From: Spirosoma aerolatum
GTDB lineage: Bacteria > Bacteroidota > Bacteroidia > Cytophagales > Spirosomataceae
NCBI RefSeq assembly: GCF_002056795.1
Contig: NZ_CP020104.1
Coordinates: 6,085,501-6,149,500 of the forward strand
Length of the DNA: 64,000 nucleotides
Reading direction: 5' to 3'
Part shown: piece after piece, positions 31,969 to 41,769 of the stretch
How the letters are laid out: the number at the start of each line of letters is the position of its first letter
Position numbering within the stretch: position 1 is the stretch's first letter
The notes under the pieces: generated by a model
Database searches by the model: none
What the model saw: only the letters and a program-made list of their open reading frames with translations
What the model was told of the DNA's origin: nothing
Program-made: the position numbers and the translations under genes

Positions 31969-32001
31969 CAACGGCAGACCGAAGTTTTCGGTCTGCCGTT
32001 G
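31969..32001 (+). terminator. Intrinsic terminator after the DUF2911 gene
   Basis: CAACGGCAGACCGAA (31969-31983) pairs perfectly with TTCGGTCTGCCGTTG (31987-32001), followed by ATTTTT. Confidence 0.93.
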
Positions 32002-32011
32002 ATTTTTAGCC

Positions 32012-32068
32012 CTATCCGGTCCGGTTGTCGCGGTCGAGACAGCGGTACTGGATGGCTTCGGCCAGGTT
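32012..32068 (-). pseudogene. 3'-end remnant of a second comM copy
   Basis: On the minus strand 19 codons read NLAEAIQYRCLDRDNRTG-stop, matching the last residues of the intact comM 433 bp away, HLAEAIQYRSLDRESWAG-stop, and the DNA is alike over about 45 nt. Nothing else of comM is recognisable, so this is a fragment left by duplication. The rest of the 31,947-32,500 gap holds a terminator, a possible 31-codon ORF and no other gene I can support. Confidence 0.7.
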
Positions 32069-32162
32069 ATTCCGTCCATATCATAAAAACCACCCAGCAA
32101 AGGGTCACCAGTACCATCAGGAGTACCGTCCAGAAAGATGGGAGTAGACGTTTTAAGCGCAT
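32067..32162 (-). CDS. Possible 31-residue single-span membrane peptide
   Basis: ATG at 32162 opens a 31-codon frame, MRLKRLLPSFWTVLLMVLVT then LCWVVFMIWTE. It has a basic start and one hydrophobic helix, the usual shape of bacterial small membrane proteins. Its stop overlaps the comM remnant. It is too short for statistics, so the call is tentative. Confidence 0.35.
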   Translation of the reverse strand: MRLKRLLPSFWTVLLMVLVTLCWVVFMIWTE

Positions 32163-32500
32163 AGAGTAATAGAATGTAATTAATACGACCAGGCAGTCGG
32201 ATTCAACGGAATTACCGACTGTACGGGGAGTCAATTGATGCGCATTGAAGCATCTTGATTTTAAGACGGGCTTAGGCTGTTAATGGCTCATGAGTAGAAC
32301 GCTAACATGCGAAAAACTACCCTTTACGAGTAAGTTACGCATATATAAATGCGGTTTTCCGTATAGAAAGCGTCAGGCTCTCAGACACAGGAAAGTGTAC
32401 CGATGTAGGATGGCTGTAGTAGCGAGACTGGCCTTTGAGTTTGTCAACTCTATTCCAAGAACAGGTATAGGCTGAATACATCTGTAAGAATACAAAACTC

Positions 32501-34042
32501 TTATCCAGCCCAACTCTCGCGGTCAAGGCTGCGGTACTGGATAGCTTCGGCCAAATGTTCGATTTTGATTTCCTCACTACCCGCCAGATCGGCAATGGTG
32601 CGTGACACCTTCAGGATACGATCGTAGGCCCGGGCCGACAGTCCCAATCGTTCCATAGCGGTTTTGAGTAATATCCGCCCGGCATCGCTGATCAAACACA
32701 CTTCCTTAACCATCTGCGAAGGCATCATGGCATTGGAATAAATACCCGTATTTTGCTCGAAACGAGTCGTTTGAAGCGCCCGCGCCCGAATGACCCGTTC
32801 CCGAATCACTTCGCTGGACTCGGCAGGTCGATTGGCGGTCATCTGATCGAACGAAACAGGCGTCACTTCAACGTGCAGGTCGATCCGGTCGAGTAACGGA
32901 CCACTGATTTTAGCCAGGTACTTCTGGACCACGCCCGGTGCACAAACACACTCTTTATCTGGATGATTGTAATACCCGCAGGGGCAGGGATTCATACTGG
33001 CAATGAGCATAAAACTAGCCGGAAACTCTACCGCCCATTTAGCCCGTGAAATGCTTACTTTCCGATCTTCGAGCGGCTGCCGCATCACTTCCAGCGCCGA
33101 CCGTTTAAATTCGGGCAACTCATCCAGAAACAGGACTCCATTGTGCGCTAGTGAAATCTCACCGGGCTGCGGAAAACTACCACCGCCTACCAATGCGGCA
33201 TCAGAGATTGTGTGGTGTGGAGCACGGTAAGGTCGGGTTGCAATCAGATTCGCCTTTGCCCCCAGCTTACCAGCCACCGAATGAATCTTGGTTGTTTCCA
33301 GAGCTTCCTGCAACGTAAGCGGTGGGAGTATGGTTGGCAAACGCTTCGCCAGCATGGTTTTACCGGCTCCGGGAGGACCAATCATAATGACGTTATGCCC
33401 ACCAGCAGCCGCAATTTCGAGCGCCCGTTTGATATTCTCCTGACCCTGTACATGCGAAAAATCTACGTCATAAGCATTTGCCTGAGTCATAAACAGATCG
33501 CGGGTGTCGCTTACTAAAGGGGCAATGTCTTTTTTGCCGTCAAAAAATTCAACAGCATCCTGCATAGTCGACACGCCAATGACATCCAGATTATTGACAA
33601 TAGCGGCTTCCTGAGCATTCTCCACGGGTAAAACAAAGCCTTTATAACCCCGTTTTCGGGCTTCGATCGCAATGGGTAATACGCCTTTAATGGGCCGCAG
33701 CGAACCGTCGAGAGCTAGTTCGCCCATAATGACGTATTCTTCCAGGCTACGCTGAACGGTTATCTGTTCCGATGCCTGTAACACGCAAAGCGCTATTGGC
33801 AAATCGTAGGCTGACCCCTCTTTCCGAATATCGGCTGGTGCCAGGTTGACAACCACTTTCTGCCGGGGCATTCGATAGCCAAAAAACTTCAGCGACGCTT
33901 CCACGCGCTGCTCACTTTCTTTAACGGCACTATCGGGCAGGCCCACTAAATGAAAATGCAATCCCTGGGCAACAACAACTTCAATCGTAATCAGGCTGGC
34001 ATTGACGCCATAAACAGCCGCTCCAAACGTTTTGGCTAACAT
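32501..34042 (-). CDS. comM: ComM/YifB family Mg-chelatase-like AAA+ helicase
   Basis: ComM is a hexameric helicase that drives branch migration when incoming DNA is joined to the chromosome during natural transformation. The 513-residue protein has the N-terminal Lon-like fold (residues 1-170), Walker A GPPGAGKTM (222-230), Walker B VLFLDELPEF, and the C-terminal Mg_chelatase_C segment with the zinc-type cysteines (NPCPCGYYNHPDKECVC). Length and motifs are complete. Confidence 0.93.
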   Translation of the reverse strand: MLAKTFGAAVYGVNASLITIEVVVAQGLHFHLVGLPDSAVKESEQRVEASLKFFGYRMPRQKVVVNLAPADIRKEGSAYDLPIALCVLQASEQITVQRSLEEYVIMGELALDGSLRPIKGVLPIAIEARKRGYKGFVLPVENAQEAAIVNNLDVIGVSTMQDAVEFFDGKKDIAPLVSDTRDLFMTQANAYDVDFSHVQGQENIKRALEIAAAGGHNVIMIGPPGAGKTMLAKRLPTILPPLTLQEALETTKIHSVAGKLGAKANLIATRPYRAPHHTISDAALVGGGSFPQPGEISLAHNGVLFLDELPEFKRSALEVMRQPLEDRKVSISRAKWAVEFPASFMLIASMNPCPCGYYNHPDKECVCAPGVVQKYLAKISGPLLDRIDLHVEVTPVSFDQMTANRPAESSEVIRERVIRARALQTTRFEQNTGIYSNAMMPSQMVKEVCLISDAGRILLKTAMERLGLSARAYDRILKVSRTIADLAGSEEIKIEHLAEAIQYRSLDRESWAG

Positions 34043-34243
34043 ACTGGGGAATAAGTAAACGAATCAGGTCTATTTGTCTCAAAACTACACCCTCTTGAGC
34101 CAATAAAAAAGAAAGGAGAGGTTTAATGTATTTCAGGCTCACCCCTGGCAAAATAAACTGATTTCTGAAGGGCAAATCAATCGGTTCGGCTTATCTTCGT
34201 ACAGGGCAAATCAAGCACCGTAATTCGTACCCAATTACTCAGT

Positions 34244-35035
34244 ATGTCTTTATTTATTACCTCGCTGAATTCGGGGAGCAATGGAAACTGTTATTATGTT
34301 GGCAATGAGCAGGAAGCCGTCCTGATCGACGCCGGTATCTCGTGCCGACAAACCGAAACCCGTATGCAGCAACTGGGTTTGTCGCTTCGAACGGTCAAAG
34401 CCATTTTTGTATCGCACGAGCATTCCGACCACATTATCGGCATTCCGCAACTGGCCCGAAAATACCAGCTCCCGGTTTTTATTACGCCCCACACGCTACG
34501 TCACGCCCGGCTACCCGAAAAACTGTTTCCCATTCGCCCTCTACGGGCTTATGAACCGATACAAATTGGCGACCTGAGCATTACCGCATTCCCGAAATTG
34601 CATGATGCCAGCGATCCGCATAGTTTTCTCGTCAGTTTTCAGGGTACCAACGTTGGTGTTTTTACCGACATCGGGGAGCCGTGCGAGCACGTTATTCATC
34701 ATTTCCGGCAATGCCATGCCGCCTTTCTGGAGGCCAACTACGACGACGATATGCTGGAAAAAGGCCGGTATCCCTACCACCTGAAACGTCGGATTCGGAG
34801 CGAAAAGGGGCACTTATCTAACCAGCAGGCATTAGACCTTTTCCTGGCGCATAAGCCATCGTACATGAGTCACGTGCTTCTATCGCACCTCTCAAAAGAT
34901 AACAACTCCCCACAACTGACCCGCGACCTGTTTACTCCGCACCTCAACGGCACCGAGCTGATTGTAGCCTCGCGTTCCGAAGCGACACCGATTTTCAGGA
35001 TTAAAGCGGAGGTAGAAAACTCAGTAAGCGTTTAA
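34244..35035 (+). CDS. MBL-fold metallohydrolase (WalJ/YycJ-like)
   Basis: The 263-residue protein opens with SLNSGSNGNCYYVGNEQEAV LIDAG in two parts, followed by the metal-binding HEHSDH motif (58-63) and later HDASDPHSF and FTDIGEP elements. This is the YycJ/WalJ type of metallo-beta-lactamase fold, probably a nuclease acting in DNA repair. It is divergent from comM with a 201-nt gap and carries no signal peptide. Confidence 0.88.
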   Translation: MSLFITSLNSGSNGNCYYVGNEQEAVLIDAGISCRQTETRMQQLGLSLRTVKAIFVSHEHSDHIIGIPQLARKYQLPVFITPHTLRHARLPEKLFPIRPLRAYEPIQIGDLSITAFPKLHDASDPHSFLVSFQGTNVGVFTDIGEPCEHVIHHFRQCHAAFLEANYDDDMLEKGRYPYHLKRRIRSEKGHLSNQQALDLFLAHKPSYMSHVLLSHLSKDNNSPQLTRDLFTPHLNGTELIVASRSEATPIFRIKAEVENSVSV

Positions 35036-35089
35036 GCTGTGCTTTCGTAGACACGGGGCATTTATAAGATAAGGCATTTGGCTGATCCC

Positions 35090-37588
35090 TTAATCGTCAT
35101 CATCGCCTTCTTCCTCGTCGCCATCCATGCCTTTGCCCAGGCGAACGAATGCCCCACGACGAGGAGCAGGCATGACACTCTTCGGTCCACGGACTGTTTG
35201 CCAGACAATTTCGCTGAAGATGAGATCGTCGATATCGTCGGGATGGGTCAGGTTGAATTGCTGAGACCGCTTCGAGTTGTAATTAACCGCTACGTTTTTC
35301 TCGTTCAGATCGATGCCCGCTTCGCGTGATTTGAAGGGTGTAGCATCCACTTTTTTCGAGAAGCACCGCCACATGGGTGTAGCTGCCGCATCGTACTGAC
35401 TCATGGGTTTCAGGCCTAAAATCAGTTCGATAGTTCGTAGCATCCCCGAGGTCGAATACATGGTATGGTCGACAAACCCTCGTTTAACAAACCCTCCAGC
35501 CACGAACGCAATGGATCGGTGGGCATCTACGTGATCAGGACCATTCTGTGCGTCATCTTCCAGGATAAAAACAACCGATTCATTCCAGATGGGGCTTTTC
35601 GAGAGATGCTCCACCAGTCGACCAACGGCCAGATCGTTGTCGGCTACAGCGGCATCGGGCGTGGGTAATCCGACGCGAGCCCCCGACGTATGATCGTTAC
35701 CCATACGAATGGTGCTCAGCCGGGGAAGGTTGCCAGTTGCCACCAGCTTATCGAACTCGTTCTCCCAGGCCTCTTCCCGTTTTATGTCCAGATATCCCAG
35801 GTCGAACCCTTTAAAATCGGGGCAGTAATGTCCCTGCAATACCTTATCTTTCGGTTTTTCATCGGTAAACCAGCCGTAGCTTCGGTACGAAATTCCGGCC
35901 CGCTCGCAGTGATTCCAGATGAAGCCGTCGCGCGGGTAGGCAATTTCTTTCTGTCCTTCGTAATCGTAAGTACCGCCCCTACCGCCATAGCTCGTCACCC
36001 AGTTTTTTTCGACGTAATCGTTCGCATACGCTGCGGACGACCAGTTATGTCCATCGGCACTGACCTCAGCATCGACGTAGAAATTATCAAGCAGCACAAA
36101 CTCTTTCGCCAGGGCATGTTGGTTTGGAGTTACTTTCTGCGGGAACAGGCACAGACTGGCGTCGCCGTTTCCTTCCGCCATATCACCCAGAATCTGGTCG
36201 TAGGTCCGATTTTCCTTGATGACATAAAACACATATTTGATCGGAGATTTGTCGCCTACCCGCATCGGAATCGGGTTGCCGGGTTCGCCTTCGGCCTGAA
36301 GCTCTTTCCGTTTGGTATAGGGCGTATTGGCATACACCAGTCGCGAGTAAGCCGATAGCAGCCCCGCATCGGGCCTGTCGATGATGGAAAGGGTTCCCTT
36401 GAATAGCCCAGCGATGTACTGCACCGGTCCCGGATTGGCCTGTGGATTAGGGCCCACCTGCTGTGGAGTTCGCGTACGAACGGGGTTTGGCCCACGCGGG
36501 TTCGCCTGCGATGAAAACCCTTTCCCGTTGGTTACAAAGATTTTTGACCCAATTACTTTAACGGCCGTCGGATACCAGCCCGTTGGAATAAATCCGCTGG
36601 ACTGGCTGTGCCCTTTTCGGGTTACATCGAAAACTGCCAGACAGTTATTATCCGCATTGGCAATGTACAAGGTATTTTCGTCGTCGCTCAGGGCGAGTCC
36701 GTTCGGCGTAGTGCCTACGGGTGCATTGGGAAAAAGCGATGCAGTGAGGGTTTCGATGACCTGCCGTTTTGCCACATCAAGCAGGGCGACAGTGTTATCG
36801 TTCCCATTGGCCACAAACAAGTACTTCCCATCGCGGGTCAGCAACAGGTCGTTCGGATTTTTGTTGGTCGCGATCTCAGCGGTTACGGCCTGGGTGGCGG
36901 TGTTAATAACCAGCACTTTTGCCCCTCCCCATACTGACACAAACAGTTCCGTTTTATCGGGCGAGAGCAGGCAGGTGTACGCAGCCGCTCCCAGATTCAA
37001 TTTCTGAACGGTTTTCCGGGCTTTTGTATCGACAATATAGAGTGAGCTATCCTCTTTCGTGACAACGTACAGCCGGTTTTTAGCGGCATCGACACACAGT
37101 CCTGCCGGAGAAATTTTCACCGGCCACGGCTTGCCCAAACTGATCGGTTCATCGGCTTGCAGATCGCCGTTGTTGAGTTTATACACCAGAATTTTATTGT
37201 CATTCCCACCCGATGCATAGATCCATTTTTCATCATCGCTGAAGGCCAGTCCGAGGTAGGCTTTCCCGACTTTAGCGGTATCGATAATTTGCTCGGTTTG
37301 GGCATCGATCAGGGTAATACTCTGCGTACTCTGCCCATTGTTGGTAACGGCCAGGTATTTCTTCGATGGCGATACAACCAGGTTAAGCGGCAGATCGTCG
37401 AGTTTGAGGCTGCGACCCGGTGGGGTCAACGCCCAGCCATTGGGCAGCTTCACCCGCGTAGCCGCTAGTTTTTGGTAGGCTTCGGCCTCGTCTGAGGACG
37501 AAACATTTCGTCGGCAGCTACCAGCCAGCAGGAGAGCCAGCAGCACACCGAGACTGTAAATAATACCAGAACGATTAACCATGATTGA
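35090..37588 (-). CDS. Secreted YncE-like beta-propeller / phosphoesterase fusion lipoprotein (copy 1)
   Basis: Start is placed at MSIMVNRSGIIYSLG (37588), giving a lipoprotein signal with lipobox LAGSC (Cys26); the frame is open to 37627. Residues about 60-420 are YVTN/YncE propeller blades (e.g. NNGQSTQSITLIDAQTEQII, GRYLFVANGNDNTVALLD-like units). The C-terminal half is a PF04185-type phosphoesterase with IKENRTYDQILGDM, DGHNWSSAAYANDYVEK and a late LEDDAQNGPDHVDAHRS metal site. The protein ends in an acidic tail (EEEGDDDD). The substrate is unknown. A paralogue lies immediately upstream. Confidence 0.88.
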   Translation of the reverse strand, partial: SIMVNRSGIIYSLGVLLALLLAGSCRRNVSSSDEAEAYQKLAATRVKLPNGWALTPPGRSLKLDDLPLNLVVSPSKKYLAVTNNGQSTQSITLIDAQTEQIIDTAKVGKAYLGLAFSDDEKWIYASGGNDNKILVYKLNNGDLQADEPISLGKPWPVKISPAGLCVDAAKNRLYVVTKEDSSLYIVDTKARKTVQKLNLGAAAYTCLLSPDKTELFVSVWGGAKVLVINTATQAVTAEIATNKNPNDLLLTRDGKYLFVANGNDNTVALLDVAKRQVIETLTASLFPNAPVGTTPNGLALSDDENTLYIANADNNCLAVFDVTRKGHSQSSGFIPTGWYPTAVKVIGSKIFVTNGKGFSSQANPRGPNPVRTRTPQQVGPNPQANPGPVQYIAGLFKGTLSIIDRPDAGLLSAYSRLVYANTPYTKRKELQAEGEPGNPIPMRVGDKSPIKYVFYVIKENRTYDQILGDMAEGNGDASLCLFPQKVTPNQHALAKEFVLLDNFYVDAEVSADGHNWSSAAYANDYVEKNWVTSYGGRGGTYDYEGQKEIAYPRDGFIWNHCERAGISYRSYGWFTDEKPKDKVLQGHYCPDFKGFDLGYLDIKREEAWENEFDKLVATGNLPRLSTIRMGNDHTSGARVGLPTPDAAVADNDLAVGRLVEHLSKSPIWNESVVFILEDDAQNGPDHVDAHRSIAFVAGGFVKRGFVDHTMYSTSGMLRTIELILGLKPMSQYDAAATPMWRCFSKKVDATPFKSREAGIDLNEKNVAVNYNSKRSQQFNLTHPDDIDDLIFSEIVWQTVRGPKSVMPAPRRGAFVRLGKGMDGDEEEGDDDD

Positions 37589-37757
37589 CATATTTAGGGC
37601 GTGATCAAATCTAAGGAGTTGGCTCAAGTCAGCAGTTTACCTACCTCGCTGGGCGGGTTCTTAAACCCTCCCTCACACAGGATTCTCAAGATTGCAAGAT
37701 TGATATGGTGCAAAATTCATCCTGCAAATCTTGTGGATACTGTTAGAAAATTAAAAT

Positions 37758-40493
37758 CTAATCGTCGTCATCTTCCTCCTCGGCTCCTGCCAGTTCGGCG
37801 GGATACCGTTTTTTACCCTTGGCCGCAAACCATAAAATTCGGTTCAGCAGGTCATCGTGTCCACGGTCAATCTGGTAAAACCCATGCTTGATGGACTGGT
37901 TGGCAAACCGAAGTGCTGGTCCTTTCAACCCGGTTGGTGATGGGTTCATTTCGGCCAGATTGACCCGGTTAGGCAGAACCTTGTACGCAAATGATCGATC
38001 GGGCTGGTCAGTAAAACAGTCGAACATAGGCAGGGCCGTTGCGTCGATCACATTCATGGGCGGCAATCCCAGAATCTGCTCCATCGTTCTGACCATCGAT
38101 GTCTGGTTGTAATTCGTATGAACGGTTTTCTTCAGGCGGGAATACTGACTGACGATATAGCCTGTTGTTCGGTAAGCCGATACGTGGTCCCAACCCGCCT
38201 GAGAATCATCTTCCGTAATGAAAATGACCGTCGATGCGGCAAAGCGGCTGTGCGTAATGGCGTCGACAATCCGGCCCACCGCCAGATCGTTATCAGCTAC
38301 CATGGCCCTGGGCACCGGAAACGCAGGGTTCAAGCCCGACGTATGGTCGTTGGGCAGCGACATCACCATCAGGTTCGGCAGATCGGCATTGGGGTTCGCT
38401 TCAATTTCCTTCAGTTCCTTGATAAACGCATCAGCCCGCATCTGGTCACTGATATTCTCATCGTCGCAACCTGGAAAGTCCATCGACAAATAGGGCCGGA
38501 TGCGCGAAATGGTCGTGGTATTCGTATAGGAGAATGGCTTGCTCTCCTGACGCATCTGGTAGAGATTTTTCCAGTTATACTGCTTGCTATCGAAATGGCA
38601 GGTACAGGCTTCCCCATAGAGCCGAACGGTTTTGCCGTGATCAAGCGCATTATTCCAGATCAGCCCTTTTTTGTCATACACTAATGCATCGTATAAGACG
38701 TGGGGATAGCTTCGGAACCAAGCCCGGACGTTCTTCTCGGTATAATCGGTCACCATAGCAGCACTGGCCCAATGGTGGCCCTCCGCCGACGATTTGCCCG
38801 ATACGTGGTAATTATCCATGAGCAGATAGTCACGGGCAATCCGGTGCTGGTTGGGCGTTACGCTATCACCGAAAATACAGAGATCAGGCATTCCTTTTCC
38901 CTCCGGCATGTCGCCCAGTACCTGGTCATACGTCCGGTTTTCTTTAATGATGTAGAGTACATGCTTAAAAACCGATGGCTCACCAATTCGCTCAGGAACG
39001 GGCCGAGGGGCCACATTAGGCCGGGGAGCCTGTTCGGTCAGCGAAAGCCGAAACTGAAGACTCTGCTGTTTGACTTTATCTGTGTAGACGTCTAGCTGAC
39101 TCTCCGTTGGCAGCGGAATGAACGAGATGGAAGCCAGTTGCTTGTGCGAGTTAAAGGCGCTCAGTTCCTTTTTGGTCGGCTTTCCACCCTGATCGACGGG
39201 ATTCGCAATTCGGGGGCCAATCGCTTCCAGATTCGTTACGTAGATTTCGCCGTTGTTGAGCACCAGCCCGGATGGATACGCCTGCGTCGGAATATACCCT
39301 TTAATCTGATGGTTATCTTTACCGTTTGTTGAGGCAGTCTTCCCCAGCGCAACCACACAGACGGCGTTATCCATACCATTGGCCACATACAGCGTCGTTC
39401 CCTGCGGATCGATAGCCAGTGCATTGGGCGTGCTGCCGATGTAGCCATTACCCCGGTTGAATAATCCGACAAAAATGGAGTCGGTCACCTGTTGTTTCTG
39501 GGCATCAATGACCGACACATGATCGCTATTGCCATTGGCCACGTACAAAAATCGTCCATCGGGGCTGCTAATGATGGCGTTGGGGTGCAGACCGACCGAC
39601 AACTCCGTTTCGGGTTTACCCTGCTGAAGCTCAATAACCGAAACCGTACCCCGTGCCATCGCTCCCGTTTTTGGATCAACGTAGGCACTCCCCCAGGGAA
39701 CACCCGCCGTTTCAAAACCATTGGTAGGGTCAGGCACAGGCCCGGCCCAGTTAGTTACGTAGGCTTTCTGCCCGAGCAATGTCAGCCCATAGGGGGCAAC
39801 ACCAGTAGGAGCCGTCCAAATGGTGTGCTGATCCCTAACCCGGATTTTTACGAGCTGATTATTCCCGTTAAGCACCGTATATAGATATAACTCGCCCGAC
39901 TCTTCCCGCACAGCCACTTCATTCGGTAGAGCAATGGTAGCTGGAGCCAGCGGCTCAAACGGAAACGTCCGAACCAACCGGGCGCGAGAGCCATCCCAAA
40001 CAGCCTGCACCACATACGAATTGGGCTTGCCGCGTCCACCGGCACCCCAGAAAATATAGGTCGAATCGTGGTGAACGATGGCTTTTATACCCGAAAACGA
40101 ACTCATACTCCCGCGCAGGTTCGAGGCTTTGGCATACTCCCAGCGCGAAATAAGCTGATGGGCGTTAGCATCAAAAAAAGCCACGCCATACCGATCTTCG
40201 ACCGCTAACGTTTTGCCATCGGGAAGCAATACAGCATCCAGGCTATGATTTTCCTGGCTCGCATCCCCAAAACTAACCGACTGCCCGGCCGCATCGATAA
40301 TCCGGTTATAGGGCATCAGGAAAGGCGACTTCAGATTGTAGAGCGTACTATCATCCGTTGCGGTTTTGTAAGCGGATGGTCCGTAGCCAGACGACGGATT
40401 CAACGAATGACGGCATCCTTGCAGAAGCGTAACAATAAACAGGGTAGCCAGCCCGTAGAGAATTGATGTAAAATAGGTATTCATAAGACGCAA
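37758..40493 (-). CDS. Secreted YncE-like beta-propeller / phosphoesterase fusion lipoprotein (copy 2)
   Basis: The 911-residue paralogue of the previous gene has lipobox LLQGC (Cys27), propeller blades (DGRFLYVANGNSDHVSVIDA, GTTLYVANGMDNAVCVVAL) and a phosphoesterase half with IKENRTYDQVLGDMPEGKG, SAEGHHWASAAMVTDYTEKN and ITEDDSQAGWDHVSAYR. An insertion with Cys-rich ACTCHF distinguishes it from copy 1. Both end in acidic tails (here EEEDDDD). The order suggests tandem duplication, with 130 nt between the two genes. Confidence 0.88.
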   Translation of the reverse strand: MRLMNTYFTSILYGLATLFIVTLLQGCRHSLNPSSGYGPSAYKTATDDSTLYNLKSPFLMPYNRIIDAAGQSVSFGDASQENHSLDAVLLPDGKTLAVEDRYGVAFFDANAHQLISRWEYAKASNLRGSMSSFSGIKAIVHHDSTYIFWGAGGRGKPNSYVVQAVWDGSRARLVRTFPFEPLAPATIALPNEVAVREESGELYLYTVLNGNNQLVKIRVRDQHTIWTAPTGVAPYGLTLLGQKAYVTNWAGPVPDPTNGFETAGVPWGSAYVDPKTGAMARGTVSVIELQQGKPETELSVGLHPNAIISSPDGRFLYVANGNSDHVSVIDAQKQQVTDSIFVGLFNRGNGYIGSTPNALAIDPQGTTLYVANGMDNAVCVVALGKTASTNGKDNHQIKGYIPTQAYPSGLVLNNGEIYVTNLEAIGPRIANPVDQGGKPTKKELSAFNSHKQLASISFIPLPTESQLDVYTDKVKQQSLQFRLSLTEQAPRPNVAPRPVPERIGEPSVFKHVLYIIKENRTYDQVLGDMPEGKGMPDLCIFGDSVTPNQHRIARDYLLMDNYHVSGKSSAEGHHWASAAMVTDYTEKNVRAWFRSYPHVLYDALVYDKKGLIWNNALDHGKTVRLYGEACTCHFDSKQYNWKNLYQMRQESKPFSYTNTTTISRIRPYLSMDFPGCDDENISDQMRADAFIKELKEIEANPNADLPNLMVMSLPNDHTSGLNPAFPVPRAMVADNDLAVGRIVDAITHSRFAASTVIFITEDDSQAGWDHVSAYRTTGYIVSQYSRLKKTVHTNYNQTSMVRTMEQILGLPPMNVIDATALPMFDCFTDQPDRSFAYKVLPNRVNLAEMNPSPTGLKGPALRFANQSIKHGFYQIDRGHDDLLNRILWFAAKGKKRYPAELAGAEEEDDDD

Positions 40494-40791
40494 TTGCCAG
40501 CGGAGCCAGAAAGATAGCCAAAGAATCGCTATCCGTCGGTAAATCGCAACGATACGCCTTACGATTTAACAGTATGCAAACATATATCAACTCGCCAAAG
40601 AAACCGACGATGTATCCCAATGGCTCAGTCACTTATCAACTTGTTGCACAGCCCTTAGCTTCCCACCCTGATTAATTCTTTATTATTTTTTTCTGCCTTT
40701 TTTATCGTAATGGTAGCCATTTCGCATGATCGGACACTTTTTGCCCCTTTTTGTCTCTGTATCAAGAGCATTTTATACGGAATAAAATTTT

Positions 40792-40811
40792 GTGGAACAT
40801 TCCGTGGAACA
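40792..40811. repeat. Tandem ParB-site-like half repeats upstream of parA
   Basis: GTGGAACA at 40792-40799 and 40804-40811 repeats with a 12-bp period. The complement, TGTTCCAC, is half of the parS-type palindrome TGTTCCACGTGGAACA, as known for chromosomal ParB. Two half sites in direct orientation just before parA could allow ParB autoregulation. The other part of the 373-nt gap (40,494-40,791) holds no gene I can support. Confidence 0.45.
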
Positions 40812-40815
40812 TTTC

Positions 40816-40846
40816 TTGCTTTCGTGAAAACTATCCGGCATCTTTG
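40816..40846 (+). promoter_or_regulatory. Candidate parA promoter
   Basis: TTG (40816-40818), 20 nt, CATCTTTG (40839-40846) differs from the Bacteroidota TTG/TANNTTTG pattern by one base and stands 20 nt before the parA start codon. Confidence 0.35.
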
Positions 40847-40866
40847 GACCTGCAACGTACAGACCG

Positions 40867-41649
40867 ATGGGTAAAGTCATTGCTATCGCCAACCAAAAGG
40901 GGGGCGTCGGTAAAACTACAACAACGATAAATCTGGCCGCCAGTTTGGCCGCCCTCGAATTTCAGACGCTCATTGTTGATGCAGATCCTCAGGCGAACTC
41001 CACGTCGGGACTGGGATACAATCCGAAGGAAATCGAAAACAGTATTTACGAATGCATGGTCGAAGGTGTTCGGCCGCAGGATGCTATTATCCAGACGGAC
41101 TTCCCGAACCTGGACCTGCTGCCTTCCCACATCGACCTCGTAGGTGCTGAAATCGAAATGATTAACCTCCAGAATCGGGAGGATAAGATGAAAGAAGCAC
41201 TCGGTAGCCTGCGCGATGAGTACGACTTCATTATCATTGACTGTTCGCCTTCGCTCGGATTGATCACCATCAACAGTTTAACGGCTGCTGACTCGGTTAT
41301 TATTCCGGTTCAGTGCGAATATTTTGCACTCGAAGGATTGGGCAAATTACTGAACACGATCAAAATCATCCAGTCGCGGTTAAATACGCATCTGGCCATT
41401 GAAGGCATTCTGCTGACCATGTATGATTTGCGGGTTCGGTTGTCGAATCAGGTGGTAAGTGAAGTAACAAGTCACTTCCAGCAAATGGTGTTCAACACCA
41501 TCATTCCGCGAAATATTCGGCTAAGCGAATCACCCAGTTTTGGGGTTCCGGCCCTGGCTCAGGATGCCGACAGTAAAGGAGCAGTCAGTTATTTAAATCT
41601 GGCTCGTGAGATTTTGATTAAAAATGGCATGATGCCACAAGAAGCTTAA
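40867..41649 (+). CDS. parA: ParA/Soj chromosome-partitioning ATPase
   Basis: ParA binds DNA non-specifically in its ATP form and moves ParB-bound origins apart. The 260-residue protein has the deviant Walker A KGGVGKTT (11-18), the [13 protein letters not shown] block (near 39), Walker [13 protein letters not shown] and the terminal [11 protein letters not shown] motif. Length is normal. It is followed by parB, DUF5683, dapB and lepB, a gene order common in Bacteroidota. Confidence 0.95.
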   Translation: MGKVIAIANQKGGVGKTTTTINLAASLAALEFQTLIVDADPQANSTSGLGYNPKEIENSIYECMVEGVRPQDAIIQTDFPNLDLLPSHIDLVGAEIEMINLQNREDKMKEALGSLRDEYDFIIIDCSPSLGLITINSLTAADSVIIPVQCEYFALEGLGKLLNTIKIIQSRLNTHLAIEGILLTMYDLRVRLSNQVVSEVTSHFQQMVFNTIIPRNIRLSESPSFGVPALAQDADSKGAVSYLNLAREILIKNGMMPQEA

Positions 41650-41652
41650 AAT

Positions 41653-41761
41653 ATGTATGATGTATGGTGTATGATATATAACGTATAAGGATGCCTGCTC
41701 ACCCACAGTGGCCATACATTCTGTACCCTATATCGTATATCATACATCTTATATCATACAT
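41653..41761. repeat. AT-rich imperfect inverted repeat between parA and parB
   Basis: ATGTATGAT (41653-41661) and near copies are followed, after about 80 nt, by inverted copies ATCATACAT at 41739-41747 and 41753-41761. The element fills the gap between parA and parB and may form a large hairpin in the transcript; it resembles the AT-rich repeats elsewhere in the window. Confidence 0.6.
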
Positions 41762-41769
41762 CTTTACGC

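Noticed and set aside
35690..36358. 222-codon plus-strand frame opposite the phosphoesterase gene
   Set aside because: It is the shadow of a well-supported minus-strand gene; no motif on the plus strand.
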